Program-made: the position numbers and the translations under genes
Notes under the pieces: generated by a model
What the model was told of the DNA's origin: nothing
Seen by the model: the letters and a program-made list of their open reading frames with translations, nothing else
The model's database searches: none
NCBI RefSeq assembly: GCF_000948285.1
Contig: NZ_JYBP01000003.1
Coordinates: forward strand, 868,001-932,000
Reading direction: 5' to 3'
DNA length: 64,000 nucleotides
From: Geobacillus kaustophilus
GTDB lineage: Bacteria > Bacillota > Bacilli > Bacillales > Anoxybacillaceae
In this document: positions 39,053-47,780 of the stretch, piece after piece
Numbering within the stretch: the stretch's first letter is position 1
Layout of the letters: each line of letters opens with the position of its first letter

Positions 39053-39835
39053 ATGGGTGTTTCGCTCGCGTTTCTAATTGTCATCTTTTTAATCGGCTTT
39101 ATCGGTTCGTTTATTTCTGGCATGGTCGGGATTGGCGGATCGATTATTAAATATCCCATGTTGTTGTATCTTCCGCCGTTGTTTGGGCTGGCGGCGTTCA
39201 GCGCCCATGAAGTGTCGGGGATCAGCGCGGTGCAAGTGTTTTTCGCCACGATCGGCGGTGTATGGGCGTATCGAAAAAGCGGCTATTTGAACAAATCGCT
39301 GATTCTATATATGGGGGTGAGCATCCTTATCGGCAGTTTTGTCGGCGGCTATGGCTCGAAGCTGATGAGCGAAGGAACGATTAACGTGGTTTACGGCGTC
39401 TTGGCGGCGTTAGCAGCCATCATGATGTTTGTGCCGAAAAAAGGGATCGATGACATTCCGATTGAACAAGTGACGTTCAACAAATGGCTGGCGGCAGCCT
39501 TGGCATTTCTGATCGGCGTCGGGTCCGGCATTGTCGGGGCGGCGGGGGCGTTTTTGCTTGTTCCGGTTATGCTTGTAGTCCTGAAAATCCCGACGCGAAT
39601 GACGATCGCCACTTCTTTGGCGGTGACGTTCATTTCTTCCATTGGCTCCACGTTCGGGAAAATCGCCACCGGCCAAGTCGATTACCTTCCGGCTCTCATC
39701 ATGGTCGTCGCGAGCTTGCTTGCCTCTCCGCTAGGGGCGAAAGCGGGGCAAAAGATGAACACGAAAGTGCTGCAAATCATCTTGGCGGTATTGATTTTGG
39801 CAACAGCGGTGAAAATTTGGGTGGATATTTTATGA
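39053..39835 (+). CDS. TauE/SafE (TSUP) family sulfite/organosulfonate exporter
   Basis: 260 aa with about eight membrane helices in two repeats. Each repeat has the glycine-rich family motif ([36 protein letters not shown]). TSUP proteins often export sulfite or sulfoacetate, and here the gene directly follows the persulfide dioxygenase, so sulfite export is the likely role. It mirrors the tauE gene of the S. aureus cst locus. Confidence 0.87.
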   Translation: MGVSLAFLIVIFLIGFIGSFISGMVGIGGSIIKYPMLLYLPPLFGLAAFSAHEVSGISAVQVFFATIGGVWAYRKSGYLNKSLILYMGVSILIGSFVGGYGSKLMSEGTINVVYGVLAALAAIMMFVPKKGIDDIPIEQVTFNKWLAAALAFLIGVGSGIVGAAGAFLLVPVMLVVLKIPTRMTIATSLAVTFISSIGSTFGKIATGQVDYLPALIMVVASLLASPLGAKAGQKMNTKVLQIILAVLILATAVKIWVDIL

Positions 39836-39976
39836 GTGGATCGATGGAAAGACGATGAACGACGGAAAACGATATGTGTGAAGGCGAAAACGGATCATGT
39901 TTCGCCTTTTGTTTTCTACAGATCCATTTGGACATGATAAACAGTGAGAAAATCTTCACGAAGGGAAGAATGAGCA

Positions 39977-40360
39977 ATGTTCCATTACACGGTTGACGTG
40001 CCAACAGGCATGGACGAAACGATCAAGCGTTTGGAAGAGAACTTGAAACAAGAAGGGTTTGGCGTGCTCTGGCGGTTCAGCGTGACCGAGAAGCTGCAAG
40101 AAAAGGGGCTTGATTTTTCCACGCCGATGGCCATTTTAGAAGTATGCAACCCGCGCGAAGCGGCGCGGGTGCTAAACGAAAATGTCTTGGTCGGCTACTT
40201 TTTGCCGTGCAAGCTCGTCGTCTACCAAGAAAACGGCGCAACGAAAATCGGCATGCCGAAACCAACGATGCTCGTTGGCATGATGAACGATCCTGCTTTG
40301 AAGGCAATCGCGGGCGACATTGAGAAGCGGCTGGCCGCTTGCCTCGACCGCTGCCGCTGA
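39977..40360 (+). CDS. DUF302 family protein
   Basis: 127 aa. The family blocks FHYTVDVP, ENLKQEGFGVLWRFSVTEKLQEKG, ILEVCNPREAARVL and LPCKLVVYQ are clear. DUF302 proteins occur widely beside sulfur and redox genes, but their biochemical role is unknown to me. Cytoplasmic. Separate from the exporter by 141 bp with its own GGGAAG site. Confidence 0.85.
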   Translation: MFHYTVDVPTGMDETIKRLEENLKQEGFGVLWRFSVTEKLQEKGLDFSTPMAILEVCNPREAARVLNENVLVGYFLPCKLVVYQENGATKIGMPKPTMLVGMMNDPALKAIAGDIEKRLAACLDRCR

Positions 40361-40371
40361 TGAGCAATGAA

Positions 40372-40402
40372 AAAAGGTGTCCCAAATGATGGGACACCTT
40401 TT
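40372..40402. terminator. bidirectional rho-independent terminator
   Basis: A perfect 13-bp stem AAAAGGTGTCCCA/TGGGACACCTTTT with loop AATGA, between the DUF302 gene and the convergent desaturase gene. Confidence 0.92.
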
Positions 40403-40515
40403 GGTTGTGCGTGCATATACGGGAAACGCAGGTTTGCAGAAAGAAGGCGCTCTTTTGCCTTCTCCGCCGCTTCTTGATCCACATAGGCGGCTGATTGTTG
40501 CAAAGCCAATCCTTT

Positions 40516-41634
40516 CTACAAATTCCCTTGCCCCGCCGCTTTTTTTGTTTTTGCCCGTTTTTTGACTGAGCGCGGCTGTTTCTCTGCTTCCAGCTCGCGA
40601 TGCACAATCCGGTTCGGATCCAACCCATTACCAAGCGTGCCGTACACATGACCTTGCTTCGGTTCGATGAGCTCGTGTTGCTCGTAGTAGACGCGCGGCG
40701 TTTTCCAAAGGGCGGCCAAGGCTTTTCCCATCGGCATTTCGTGGTAGCGGTCGGGCCACATTTGTTTGATGTATGTTTTTACGAGCGGATAGTACTTCGA
40801 ACTCATCGCCGGAAAGAGATGGTGCTCGGTATGGTGCGAAAAGTTGAAGTGAAGGATATCCACCCACTTTGGCACGGTGACAGACAAGCTGTTCGCCAAC
40901 GGATCGTTGACCGGCACTAACGGGTTGAGACGGTGGTTCGTTGAGATATAGCTCATGACGATCGTGTTGGCGACAAGCAGCGGAAGCAAAAAGGAGAAAA
41001 ACCATTTTTCCCAGCCGACAAGCCATAACAGCCCGAGCCATGTCGCCCAAGGCAAGAAAAATTGAAACAGGACAACCGCGCGGTTCTTCCGGCGAAAGTT
41101 TTTGAAAAAGTAAAACAGCATCCGAATTGAGTGAAGGGTAAACATCACGGACAAGGAGCTAAAAGCGAAAAAAGCGCGAATCGGAAACGGAATGCGATAT
41201 ACCCAAGAGAGCAGGCGGCTTTTCGCTAATTTCTCCATGCTTGGCCATGCATCCGGATCTTTTTCTTCATGCTGGGTGTGCACATGGTGGCTGGCGTTAT
41301 GCCATTTCCGCCACAACTTCGGACCGGTGCAAAGCGGCCAAAACGCAATCGCTCCAAGAAAATCGCGCAACCATGGTGTTTTGACGACCGTACCGTGCAA
41401 AATTTCGTGTCCTAAAAATCCTAATGCGGCAAAACTGAAACCAAGCACAACAGAGATGAGGAGGTTCCATACCGGGTGAAGATGAAAAAGTGATACAGCG
41501 AGGATGCCGGCGATGACGAGCCCTACATAAGCCAGACCTCCAAAAAGGCGGGACTTCACAGGTTGAAACGCTTTTTTCGGCAAATGCGGTGCTATTTTCG
41601 CCGCGTACCAGCCGAACGGGTGAAAATCATTCAT
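40516..41634 (-). CDS. acyl-lipid fatty acid desaturase
   Basis: 372 aa, ATG ending at 41634 behind AAAGGAG. Membrane di-iron desaturase with three histidine boxes HEILH, HNASHH and HHTEHH plus an extra HVHTQHEEKD, and four hydrophobic segments. Introduces a double bond into membrane lipid acyl chains using O2. The lysine-rich C-terminal tail (KKRAKTKKAAGQ) is cytoplasmic. Monocistronic. Confidence 0.9.
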   Translation of the reverse strand: MNDFHPFGWYAAKIAPHLPKKAFQPVKSRLFGGLAYVGLVIAGILAVSLFHLHPVWNLLISVVLGFSFAALGFLGHEILHGTVVKTPWLRDFLGAIAFWPLCTGPKLWRKWHNASHHVHTQHEEKDPDAWPSMEKLAKSRLLSWVYRIPFPIRAFFAFSSLSVMFTLHSIRMLFYFFKNFRRKNRAVVLFQFFLPWATWLGLLWLVGWEKWFFSFLLPLLVANTIVMSYISTNHRLNPLVPVNDPLANSLSVTVPKWVDILHFNFSHHTEHHLFPAMSSKYYPLVKTYIKQMWPDRYHEMPMGKALAALWKTPRVYYEQHELIEPKQGHVYGTLGNGLDPNRIVHRELEAEKQPRSVKKRAKTKKAAGQGNL

Positions 41635-41913
41635 TCGTGATCTCCTTTCAAGCTACTCTCCGTTTGACAAGCAGCGGCGAAGCCATTCACACACTCTTGG
41701 TCGCAACGAAGACCTTATTTCATAAAGTGATCCCAAAAGCTGTCCTCTATGCCGAAATGATGTGGAGGGCGGAGAAAAGCTCTAGGTCACTATAAAATTT
41801 ATCATAACATCTTTTGGATTGTCCTGTCTATAGGCTTGATGGAAAACTGCCAAAATTGAGTATGGCGGCAATATTTCGAGAAGAACAGGCTAAACGATTG
41901 AGAAGGCGGCTGG

Positions 41914-42327
41914 CTAAAACATCATGATCAATGTCCCGATGGTAATGAGCAGCACCCCGATCACCACTTTCGCGGACAGCGGTTCGCCGAGAAACATGAC
42001 GGCAAACAAAACCGTCAGCGCCAAACTTGACTTGTCAATTGCTGAGACGCGGGATACATCGCCGATTTGGATCGCTTTGTAAAAACAAAGCCATGACAAT
42101 CCGGTCGCCGCTCCTGAAAGGCAAAGAAACACCCAGCTTTTCATTGAGATGGCTTTTGCGCCTTGATGAGCCCCCGTCATCCAAACAATCATCCACGCAA
42201 GTGCGAGCACGACAACGGTGCGAATGGCGGTCGCTAAGTGCGAATTGACGTTTTCAATGCCGATTTTGGCCAGCACCGATGTCAGCGCCGCAAACACCGC
42301 CGCCAAGACTGCGTATACGATCCACAT
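41914..42327 (-). CDS. single-domain EamA transporter
   Basis: 137 aa from the ATG ending at 42327 (MWIVYAVLAAVF), 6 nt after AAGGG. Five helices and one EamA repeat (FAALTSVLAKIGI...GVLLITIGTLIMMF), half the usual DMT-transporter length; such short proteins dimerise. Probable metabolite exporter, substrate unknown. Confidence 0.82.
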   Translation of the reverse strand: MWIVYAVLAAVFAALTSVLAKIGIENVNSHLATAIRTVVVLALAWMIVWMTGAHQGAKAISMKSWVFLCLSGAATGLSWLCFYKAIQIGDVSRVSAIDKSSLALTVLFAVMFLGEPLSAKVVIGVLLITIGTLIMMF

Positions 42328-42453
42328 GTGCATCCCTTCACTTTCGTTGAGAATTTTTCTCATCTATTATACTACGAAAAGGGAGAACATTTCACCATTT
42401 TTCCATCCGTTTGTTATAATAAAAAGACAGGCAAACAGGAGAGGAAGTGGAGA

Positions 42454-44019
42454 ATGATTTATCAACTGAAAGTACAGTTGAAACATATGCGGCCGCCGAT
42501 TTGGCGCCGGTTGCTTGTACCGGGGGAGATGACGTTCGCCGAGCTGCATCGTGTGTTGCAAGCCGCGTTTGGCTGGATGGACCAACATTTGCATACGTTT
42601 TACATGACAAAGGTCGGCGGAACGGCGCGGCTGCGCGTTGAAATCGGCAACGAAGCGGCTGGATGGGACGGCGCCGATTACGATGAGCGGGAGGAAAGGA
42701 TTGGGCAATGGTTTGTCGAAGAAGGCGACCGCGCCCAATACGTATATGACTTTGGCGATATGTGGGAGCATGAGATCGTCTTGGAAAAAATCGTCGATCC
42801 GCTTCCTGGCGCGTTGTATCCGTGCTGCATCAAGGCCGTGCGAGTGGGTTTAAAAGAGGACAGCTGGGGAGAAGTGCAAGCCATAGAGGAAGCGATGAGC
42901 ACAGCGGAGCTGACGGCGAACGTGAATGTGGCGCTCGCCCCGTTTCAACGAAAAGTGGTGAAGGAAGAAGGTGAGGCGAAAAAAACGAAACGAGCCGCAA
43001 GCAAAGGCAGGGTCGAAGAAGTAGAACGGGATGTATGGAAAACGCTGTTCGATCAAGCGCTCGCCTACAGGGACTTGGCGCCGTGGACATGGATGGACGA
43101 TGATCAAATTTTTGCCGTGGTGACTCCTGATGGGGAATCGTTGTATTGTGCGGTGATCGGGGCGCTTGGCCAGGAGTACGGTCTTGTCATTTACATCGGT
43201 GAGGAAGGGTATGCATGCTTGCAAGATATTTTATCTGGAACGTTGCATCCAAAAGACGCTGTGTTTAAAGAGCGCGCATTGCTCGTGTCGTTCGCGCCCC
43301 GAAACGACTTGGAAAGAGACGATAAAGCGATGTTGCGGAAGTATAACATTCCTGTGAGTGGAAAACGGCTGTTGCCGATGTTCCGCAGTTTTGCCCCTGG
43401 ATATTATCCATGGTTTCTTTCGGAACAGGAAGCGGCATGGGCGGCTATGGCATTGGAACAAGCGGTAGTTGTCGCCGAGCGGCTGCGCGATGGCGAGCTG
43501 TCCCTAGCTTCGTCCGCTCGCGGCAACCGATTGTTTGCCCGGATCGCCGAACGGAGAGAAGACGGGCTTCATTGGCGCGACGGCTGGGTGCCGCGCCCTA
43601 AGGCGAAGAAAAAGGAAACACCGGTGCTTGAAATCGGAACGGACGAGTTGGAAAAGGTCAAGGCGCTCGATCGCGCCCCACTGTTTGCGGAGTTTTCGGT
43701 CGCTTATGTGAACAAGCCGATTCAGGAGCGACGCTGGGAGCGCCCGTATTTTCCGCTGCTGGCGCTGGCTGCCGATGCAGCGGGCGGAGTCATTTTGCAT
43801 CACCAAGTGTTTCGCGGCCAGCTGGAGGCGAAGACGCTGCAACAAAGTTTTCTTGAATTTGCCCTCGCGCTCGGGCGTGTACCGAGCCATGTGCGCGTCA
43901 CGAAGGAACACGGTCCGTTGCTGGCCCCGCTTTTGCGCGAGTTGGGTGTGAAGATGAGCATGGGCCCAACCCCTCGTTCTGATGAAGTGAGGGAATTGTT
44001 TGAACAGTTTGCGATCTAA
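42454..44019 (+). CDS. pRiA4b ORF-3 domain protein with C-terminal extension
   Basis: 521 aa from ATG 42454. Residues 1-~150 form the pRiA4b ORF-3 (TnpR-like) domain: YQLKVQLKHMRPPIWRRLLVPG, HLHTFYM, YDFGDMWEHEI. The remaining ~350 residues contain SLYCAVIGALGQEYGLVIYIGEEG and EFSVAYVNKPIQERRWERPYFPLLALAADA, a second conserved region seen in Bacillales homologues. No membrane segments. Function unknown; the ORF-3 domain is often found near mobile DNA, but here the gene sits among ordinary genes. Confidence 0.82.
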   Translation: MIYQLKVQLKHMRPPIWRRLLVPGEMTFAELHRVLQAAFGWMDQHLHTFYMTKVGGTARLRVEIGNEAAGWDGADYDEREERIGQWFVEEGDRAQYVYDFGDMWEHEIVLEKIVDPLPGALYPCCIKAVRVGLKEDSWGEVQAIEEAMSTAELTANVNVALAPFQRKVVKEEGEAKKTKRAASKGRVEEVERDVWKTLFDQALAYRDLAPWTWMDDDQIFAVVTPDGESLYCAVIGALGQEYGLVIYIGEEGYACLQDILSGTLHPKDAVFKERALLVSFAPRNDLERDDKAMLRKYNIPVSGKRLLPMFRSFAPGYYPWFLSEQEAAWAAMALEQAVVVAERLRDGELSLASSARGNRLFARIAERREDGLHWRDGWVPRPKAKKKETPVLEIGTDELEKVKALDRAPLFAEFSVAYVNKPIQERRWERPYFPLLALAADAAGGVILHHQVFRGQLEAKTLQQSFLEFALALGRVPSHVRVTKEHGPLLAPLLRELGVKMSMGPTPRSDEVRELFEQFAI

Positions 44020-44178
44020 GAAGGAGCCGACAGTGATGCCGAACAGGAGATGATGGGGGCAGGCGCTGGGGTACGGAGTGAAAAGCGCAGGAATTTCCGG
44101 CTTTCCACTAGCCCGCTGCTTCTGCCAGGACTCCGTTTTTCTAAGAGCGCTTTGCACGACGTAGAAAGAGGGATGAAC

Positions 44179-45030
44179 ATGTTGATTGCACTTGATATGG
44201 ACGGAACGCTATTAAACGGAGAAGGCAAAATCAGTGAGCGCAATCGAAAGGCGATGATGGCCGCGCAAAAGGAAGGCCATATCGTCGCCGTCATCACCGG
44301 GCGGGCGCGCAAAGACGCGCTCGCCCCGCTTCGTGAGGCGGGGCTTGTCTGTCCGATCGCCAGTCTGAACGGGGCAATTGTGACGCTGGAAGACGGCACG
44401 GTCATCAGCGAGGCGCCGCTCGAGCGGGAAATCGTCCGTCCGGCGCTTGAGTGGGTGCGCGAACAATCGGATTTGTATTGTGAGACGTACACAGGTGATG
44501 CGGTTTACGTCGGATTGCACAACCGATCCTATTGGGAGGCGTTGGCTTCAGAGATGGCTGATGCGGCCCCGGACGTGAAATGGCTTGTCAATAAGCAGTT
44601 CCAACAGGCGCGAGTGACGTACGTCGATGACATCGGCACGGTGTGGGACGACCCGCAGACGGTGATGTATAAGCTGCTGATTTTCGCCCTCGACCGCGAG
44701 CGGCTGCGTGATGCAGCGTCGCGATTCGCCGCGCTCCGTAGCGTCACGGTCACCTCGTCGCACCCGCACAATATTGAGATGAACAACGAACGGGCGACAA
44801 AAGGCGAGGCGCTCAAACAGCTCGCCGCCCATTACGGCATCGATGTGCGCGACACGGTCGCCTTTGGCGACAGCCATAACGATTTGTCGATGTTTAAGGT
44901 CGCAGGCTATCGCGTGGCGATGGACAATGCCGAGCCGGAGCTGAAAGCCATCTGCGACATGGTGACGTCCTCCCACGAAGAAGATGGGGTGGCGGCGGGG
45001 CTTGAGCGGCTGCTTGCGAAACGGGTGTAG
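44179..45030 (+). CDS. Cof-type HAD phosphatase
   Basis: 283 aa from ATG 44179, 6 nt after AGAGGG (ATG 44173 is too close to that site). HAD motif I is ALDMDGTLL, motif II VITGRAR, motif III Lys in RATKGEAL, motif IV FGDSHNDLSMF. A Cof-type cap lies between motifs II and III. Dephosphorylates sugar phosphates or cofactors such as FMN or PLP; specificity unclear. Confidence 0.9.
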   Translation: MLIALDMDGTLLNGEGKISERNRKAMMAAQKEGHIVAVITGRARKDALAPLREAGLVCPIASLNGAIVTLEDGTVISEAPLEREIVRPALEWVREQSDLYCETYTGDAVYVGLHNRSYWEALASEMADAAPDVKWLVNKQFQQARVTYVDDIGTVWDDPQTVMYKLLIFALDRERLRDAASRFAALRSVTVTSSHPHNIEMNNERATKGEALKQLAAHYGIDVRDTVAFGDSHNDLSMFKVAGYRVAMDNAEPELKAICDMVTSSHEEDGVAAGLERLLAKRV

Positions 45031-45046
45031 CGGCACCCGTTTTTTT
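45022..45046 (+). terminator. rho-independent terminator
   Basis: CGGGTG (45022-45027) pairs with CACCCG (45034-45039), followed by TTTTTTT. It overlaps the end of the HAD gene. Confidence 0.85.
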
Positions 45047-45215
45047 CGATTGGACGTTCACCACATCGCTTTGGATGTAGAGAGGCTCAGGTTTCCGGTG
45101 CTTGCCCCGTCTGCTGAAACGTGAATGTGTGCTGTCGGAGAGGGGAATCGTTTTCGCCGCTTATGGACAACAGTCGCATCATCATCTCAACGTATGGCAA
45201 CGAAAGGGGAGAACA

Positions 45216-46610
45216 ATGACGCACGATCGCATTCAAGACTGGATTGGAATGTGGCGGGTGCCGGTGTATACAGCGGCGGTGGCGCTGTATATGGTGGCCC
45301 AGTTTGTCGAGACGGCCCCCGTTCACTATGCTATGGGAGCTGCAGCGCTGTCAGCGTTTATTGTGTCCGCGTTTTTCGCCCGCGGGGTGTACCAGGTGTC
45401 GGGAGCTCTGTTTTTTGCATTTGGTGTTGGATTGTTTTTGTTCTATGGCGATGCATGGCCGACGTTTGTCTTGCATTTTGAACGGGTGTTGGGGCTGTTG
45501 GCGCTGTTTTTTGTGCTTCCGTTCATGAATACGCTTATTCGCGTCGGGCGGTATGATCAGAGTTTGAGCGAATGGCTGAAGCGGAACGTCGGGGGCGTTT
45601 CGTCGCTGTACCGCCGCAGTTTCAGCGTTTGTCATTTGCTTGGTTTGTTTTTGAACATTGCCACGATTCCGCTTCTTGTCAAATCGTTGCGCACCGCGCT
45701 GCGAAATGTAGGAGGACGGAAGGCCGAGTCGTTTTATGTTCGGAATTTGCTGCGGGCGTATGCGCTTTGTTTGACGTGGAGCCCGATGGAAGTGATGATC
45801 AGCACGACGATTGATTTCACCGGTGTGCACTATTATGAAGTGGCGCTGTTTTTGCTGCTTCTGGCTTTTACGATGGCGATGATCGACTGGGGAACGGCCG
45901 CTGTTTCGTATCGATCCATCCCATTGGACAACGGCGAGGAAGCGGGGCGGGAATCAGCGGTTTCGATCGGGAAAAAGGCCGCCCAGCTGCTAGTGGTGCT
46001 CGTCGTGTTTACGGTGCTCGTGTCGCTCGTTCAGCGTTGGCTTGGCAAAGGATTTTTGTTTTCGATCGTCTTATTGCTTGTCCCGTTTTGTTTCGGATGG
46101 GCGCTGCTTGTGCGCCGGGTGAAGCGGTATGCGGTGATGGCGCTCTGCCATTGGAAAGAGCGGACAGAGGGATTGGGAAACTACTTTTTCATGTTTTTAG
46201 GAGCCGGGTTGTTTGTCGAGATGCTGGCCCGGTCTCCGCTGCTCGCTGGGCTTGGAGGCTGGTTTCGCGTCGGGGCGGAACATTCCGTCTGGCTGTATGG
46301 AATGATTGCCGTTTATTTTTTCGCGACGTCGTTTGTTGGGTTTCATCCGTTGGTCAGCTTGACGCTGCTCATGCCGCTGCTTGAGCCGGTGCGGCTGCTT
46401 GTTCCGGCGGTGCCGTTGTCGATTGTGCTCATTTGTTGCAGTTTGGCGACAGTCATGTACAGCCCGTACAATATTTCTGTTTCTTTGCTGGCGGAGGAGC
46501 TGGGGGACAATCCGTATCGGATCGGCAAGCGGAATGTCCCGTTTGCGCTCGGTTATATGGCCGTGGGAATCGGCATTGCGCTGTTGGCGGAGCGGCTGTT
46601 TTTCGGCTGA
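45216..46610 (+). CDS. polytopic membrane protein, probable permease
   Basis: 464 aa from ATG 45216 behind AAAGGGGA. About 12 hydrophobic helices in two halves, with a polar central loop (SIPLDNGEEAGRESAVSIGKK). Segments such as LTWSPMEVMISTTIDF and TSFVGFHPLVSLTLLMPLLE, and MYSPYNISVS near the end, recall ion-transporter or DctM-like superfamily hairpins. I cannot assign a family. It lies just upstream of the catabolic operon but has no cotranscription signal, so a functional link is unproven. Confidence 0.6.
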   Translation: MTHDRIQDWIGMWRVPVYTAAVALYMVAQFVETAPVHYAMGAAALSAFIVSAFFARGVYQVSGALFFAFGVGLFLFYGDAWPTFVLHFERVLGLLALFFVLPFMNTLIRVGRYDQSLSEWLKRNVGGVSSLYRRSFSVCHLLGLFLNIATIPLLVKSLRTALRNVGGRKAESFYVRNLLRAYALCLTWSPMEVMISTTIDFTGVHYYEVALFLLLLAFTMAMIDWGTAAVSYRSIPLDNGEEAGRESAVSIGKKAAQLLVVLVVFTVLVSLVQRWLGKGFLFSIVLLLVPFCFGWALLVRRVKRYAVMALCHWKERTEGLGNYFFMFLGAGLFVEMLARSPLLAGLGGWFRVGAEHSVWLYGMIAVYFFATSFVGFHPLVSLTLLMPLLEPVRLLVPAVPLSIVLICCSLATVMYSPYNISVSLLAEELGDNPYRIGKRNVPFALGYMAVGIGIALLAERLFFG

Positions 46611-46669
46611 TATCTATGGCGTTGTGGGGTCGTTTCCTTCTTTATTTTCAAAGAAAGAAGATTTTTAGG

Positions 46670-46699
46670 TTGACAGCGTTTTCAGCAGAACGATATAAT
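46670..46699 (+). promoter_or_regulatory. sigma-A promoter of the catabolic operon
   Basis: TTGACA (46670-46675), an 18-bp spacer and TATAAT (46694-46699). Transcription would start near 46706, leaving a ~220-nt leader that holds four palindromes. Confidence 0.82.
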
Positions 46700-46736
46700 G
46701 AGATTGAATCGATTGAATTGTTTGTCATTTCTTTTT

Positions 46737-46899
46737 TAGATCGATCTAATAAATAGGCGTGCCTAGTTGGTGCGCTCGGGATCGTCTGCTTAAAAATGGA
46801 AACAAAGAAGATTTGTTTTGGAGGTTTTTAGATCGATCTAATCTTCATTCTTTTGTTTTAGATCGATCTACTAAAATTCCATTCTTTTAGATCGATCTA
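46737..46899 (+). promoter_or_regulatory. four copies of the palindrome TAGATCGATCTA
   Basis: Copies at 46737-46748, 46829-46840, 46859-46870 and 46888-46899, each preceded by a T run (TTTTAGATCGATCTA). The last three are spaced 30 and 29 bp, about three helical turns. All lie downstream of the promoter and before the first gene. The central CG is typical of LacI-family operators, so the LacI protein encoded at 60962 is a candidate binder (inference). A roadblock or looping repressor is likely. Confidence 0.75.
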
Positions 46900-46928
46900 C
46901 AAAGAGCGGCAAAGGGGGATCGACTCGG

Positions 46929-47771
46929 ATGAAGCAGCGAAGTGCGCTCGATATGTACGCCGATGGAGGGGCGTGGTGGGAGACGTCGATCAGCGACGTC
47001 CGCAAAAATGAAATTCTCATTCGCGGATATCCGATTGAGGAATTAATCGGCAATGTGTCGTACACACAAATGTTGTACCTCTTATTATGCGGGGAGATAT
47101 TGAGCGAGAAAAAGGCGAAGTTATGGGAAAGCGTCCTTGTCGCCGGGGCGGATCACGGCCCGCGCGCCCCGTCGATTGCGGCGGCCCGCATGGCGGCGAC
47201 ATGCGGCATTTCGTTCAACTCGTGTGTGGCGACGGGCATCAACGTGCTTGGTGATGTGCACGGGGGAGCGGTGGAGAAGGCGATGGCGCTGTTTTACGAG
47301 ACAAATGAGCAAATCGAAATCCGCGGCGGGGAAGGTGCGATGGCCGATGTGATCGGCGAGCGGTTTGAACAGTTTCGCCGTGAAGGGCGGAAGCTGCCGG
47401 GATTTGGCCATCAGCTTCATGATGACGACCCGCGCGTCAGACGGCTGTATGCATTGGCGGGCGAACTCGTGGAAGAAGGGGAGATCAGCGGGCGGTATTT
47501 AGCGATCGCCGAAGCGTATCGTTCCCATTTGGAGAAGACGAAAGGGAAGCGGATGACGATGAACATCGACGGGGTGGCGGCGGCGATCCAGTGCGAGCTC
47601 GGCGTGCCGGCGGCGGCGGCGAAAGGTGTGTTCGCTCTGTCGCGCGGGATGGGCATTGTCGCCCATGCGTTTGAAGAGTGGCAAAACGGCGTGCTGATCA
47701 AAGGACCGTGCCCGAACCGCGATGATTTAGTCCGCTATACCGGACCAGCCAAACGTCATTTGGAAAAGTAG
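46929..47771 (+). CDS. citryl-CoA lyase-like member of the citrate synthase family
   Basis: 280 aa; true citrate synthases are ~370-430. The C-terminal catalytic core is kept: NVLGDVHGGAVEKAM (first His), PGFGHQLHDDDPR (second His) and VFALSRGMGIVAHAFEEW. The reduced N-terminal half fits the citryl-CoA lyase branch, which cleaves a 3-hydroxyacyl-CoA to acetyl-CoA and a 2-oxo acid. First gene of a five-gene run (46929-52851). With the family III CoA-transferase at 59588 it could form an activate-and-cleave module for a hydroxy di- or tricarboxylate. Confidence 0.78.
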   Translation: MKQRSALDMYADGGAWWETSISDVRKNEILIRGYPIEELIGNVSYTQMLYLLLCGEILSEKKAKLWESVLVAGADHGPRAPSIAAARMAATCGISFNSCVATGINVLGDVHGGAVEKAMALFYETNEQIEIRGGEGAMADVIGERFEQFRREGRKLPGFGHQLHDDDPRVRRLYALAGELVEEGEISGRYLAIAEAYRSHLEKTKGKRMTMNIDGVAAAIQCELGVPAAAAKGVFALSRGMGIVAHAFEEWQNGVLIKGPCPNRDDLVRYTGPAKRHLEK

Positions 47772-47780
47772 GTGATCAAG

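Noticed and set aside
41635-41913. Hidden gene between the desaturase and EamA genes
   Set aside because: Short frames only, without ribosome sites or recognisable motifs.
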